DNA from: an uncultured Collinsella sp.
GTDB taxonomy: Bacteria > Actinomycetota > Coriobacteriia > Coriobacteriales > Coriobacteriaceae
Reading direction: 5' to 3'
DNA: 13,412 nucleotides
Assembly (NCBI GenBank): GCA_900553165.1
Contig: USCN01000017.1
Location: forward strand, 1 to 13,412
The notes beneath the pieces are model-generated. The model made no database searches and was not told the DNA's origin. It worked only from the letters and a program-made list of their open reading frames with translations. Positions within the stretch are counted from its first letter, which is position 1. Each line of letters starts with the position of its first letter. Both the position numbers and the translations under genes were made by a program. Shown here in pieces: positions 12,832-13,412 of the stretch.

Positions 12832-13266
12832 ATGGCTAAAAAACGCAATGGGCGCCAGGATGCCATTAGAGATATTGTGCGCAATAAGGACGTCCGCACG
12901 CAGCGTGTGCTGGTCGATGAGCTCCGTGCTATGGGCTTTGATTGCACGCAGGCGACTGTCTCTCGCGATATTGCCGATATGGGGCTGCGTAAGCTCCCTG
13001 AGGGCATCTATGTTCTGGCAGAGGACCTGCACCTGCAGCGCATGGTTTCCGAGCTCGTAACGGGCGTTCTGCGTACCGATAATCTGGTTATGATCAAGGC
13101 TCAGCCTGGCACGGCTTCCGGCATCGCCGCCGCCGATGCGGCAGAGTTGCCCGATGTGCTTGGCTCGCTTGCCGGCAACGATACGATTTTGGTTATTGCC
13201 CAGACGGCCGAGGACGGCGAGCGTCTCGAGGCGCTGATCAATAAGCTGAGCAATTCTCGCAAGTAG
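12832..13266 (+). CDS. argR: Arginine repressor ArgR
   Basis: ArgR senses arginine and represses biosynthesis (or activates catabolism) by binding ARG boxes as a hexamer. From ATG 12832 the product has 144 residues (family about 150). The N-terminal winged helix (about 1-65) has the recognition helix CTQATVSRDIADMGLRKL (38-55), including Ser44-Arg45. The C-terminal oligomerisation and arginine-binding domain contains PGTASGIAAADAAELPDVLG (92-111) and AGNDTIL, where Asp117 is the expected ligand position of the GDDT motif (Asn replaces the first Asp). GGAG at 12817-12820 and the GAGGG after it support this start; a TTG at 12799 would add 11 residues with no ribosome binding site. No arginine biosynthesis genes are within the window. 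Confidence 0.95.
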   Translation: MAKKRNGRQDAIRDIVRNKDVRTQRVLVDELRAMGFDCTQATVSRDIADMGLRKLPEGIYVLAEDLHLQRMVSELVTGVLRTDNLVMIKAQPGTASGIAAADAAELPDVLGSLAGNDTILVIAQTAEDGERLEALINKLSNSRK

Positions 13267-13315
13267 GCGTGCGGGTCGTGCGCTCGGCACTGCGTGCGCT
13301 TACATAGTGGCTTGT

Positions 13316-13351
13316 AAGGGGTGTCGACGTTGGTCGGTATCCCCTTTTTTT
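13316..13351 (+). terminator. Intrinsic terminator downstream of argR
   Basis: AAGGGG followed by TGTCGAC (13316-13328) pairs with GTCGGTA and CCCCTT (13333-13346), with one bulged T, two G-U pairs and a four-base loop. A run of seven T residues spans 13345-13351; its first two pair with the initial AA. This fits a Rho-independent terminator 49 bases after the argR stop. Confidence 0.85.
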
Positions 13352-13357
13352 GTTTGC

Positions 13358-13366
13358 TGGTATAAC
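13358..13366 (+). promoter_or_regulatory. Candidate extended -10 promoter for a gene beyond the window
   Basis: TGGTATAAC contains an extended -10 (TGn followed by TATAAC, 5 of 6). It lies directly after the argR terminator, with no coding sequence before the window ends. No good -35 box is seen, as is common for extended -10 promoters. Confidence 0.35.
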
Positions 13367-13412
13367 GACCGCCCAGTCGCTTCAAACTAAAAGGCCCCGA
13401 GCAGTTCAATAA

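Noticed and set aside
13268-13305. GTGCGC-rich stretch after argR as a repeat element
   Set aside because: Only short, imperfect repeats in GC-rich sequence; not distinguishable from chance.
1-13412. CRISPR arrays, tRNA or rRNA genes, transposases, prophage genes
   Set aside because: No regularly spaced repeats, cloverleaf-like segments or mobility genes were found in the window.

Overview
The window is a bacterial chromosome segment of roughly 60% GC. It carries most of the spc and alpha ribosomal-protein operons followed by truA, a glycosyltransferase-like gene and argR. Several traits fit a high-GC Gram-positive of the Coriobacteriia type, possibly Collinsella: zinc-ribbon S14, a zinc-lid adenylate kinase, the order secY-adk-map-infA-rpmJ-rpsM-rpsK-rpsD-rpoA-rplQ-truA, a Lys/Ala/Glu-rich L17 tail, and strong G/C third-position bias. 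The genus is an inference from family resemblance; no search was run.

Layout. 1-541: 3' end of a nucleobase permease of the NCS2 family. 542-862: gene-free, with a long imperfect palindrome (555-621), a candidate -10 box and a foldable leader. 863-4386: spc genes rplE, rpsN, rpsH, rplF, rplR, rpsE, rpmD, rplO. 4380-7096: secY, adk and map, tightly coupled. 7201-10579: infA, rpmJ, rpsM, rpsK, rpsD, rpoA, rplQ, closed by a very strong intrinsic terminator. 10673-11497: truA. 11659-12699: a GT2-like protein with an altered DxD motif. 12832-13266: argR with its own terminator.

The ribosomal genes all run on the + strand. They supply large- and small-subunit proteins, the SecY translocon channel, the RNA polymerase alpha subunit, initiation factor IF1, methionine aminopeptidase and adenylate kinase, so translation, export, N-terminal maturation and transcription are co-expressed. 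Many Shine-Dalgarno sequences lie inside the last codons of the preceding gene, and secY and map overlap their upstream neighbours, which points to translational coupling.

The most striking observation is that rplE, normally essential, is broken by a net 8-nt loss at about 1066-1068. It removes the residues aligned with E. coli Gln-Lys-Pro and shifts the frame. The genes normally just upstream (rpsQ, rplN, rplX) are also absent; a permease sits there instead. Other points are foldable elements inside the operon (1427-1458, 1733-1755, 2791-2812, 7445-7520), a candidate internal promoter before infA, and a candidate truA promoter whose predicted start falls inside the rplQ terminator stem. I see no convincing undescribed multi-gene system; this is mostly housekeeping DNA with interesting regulatory architecture.
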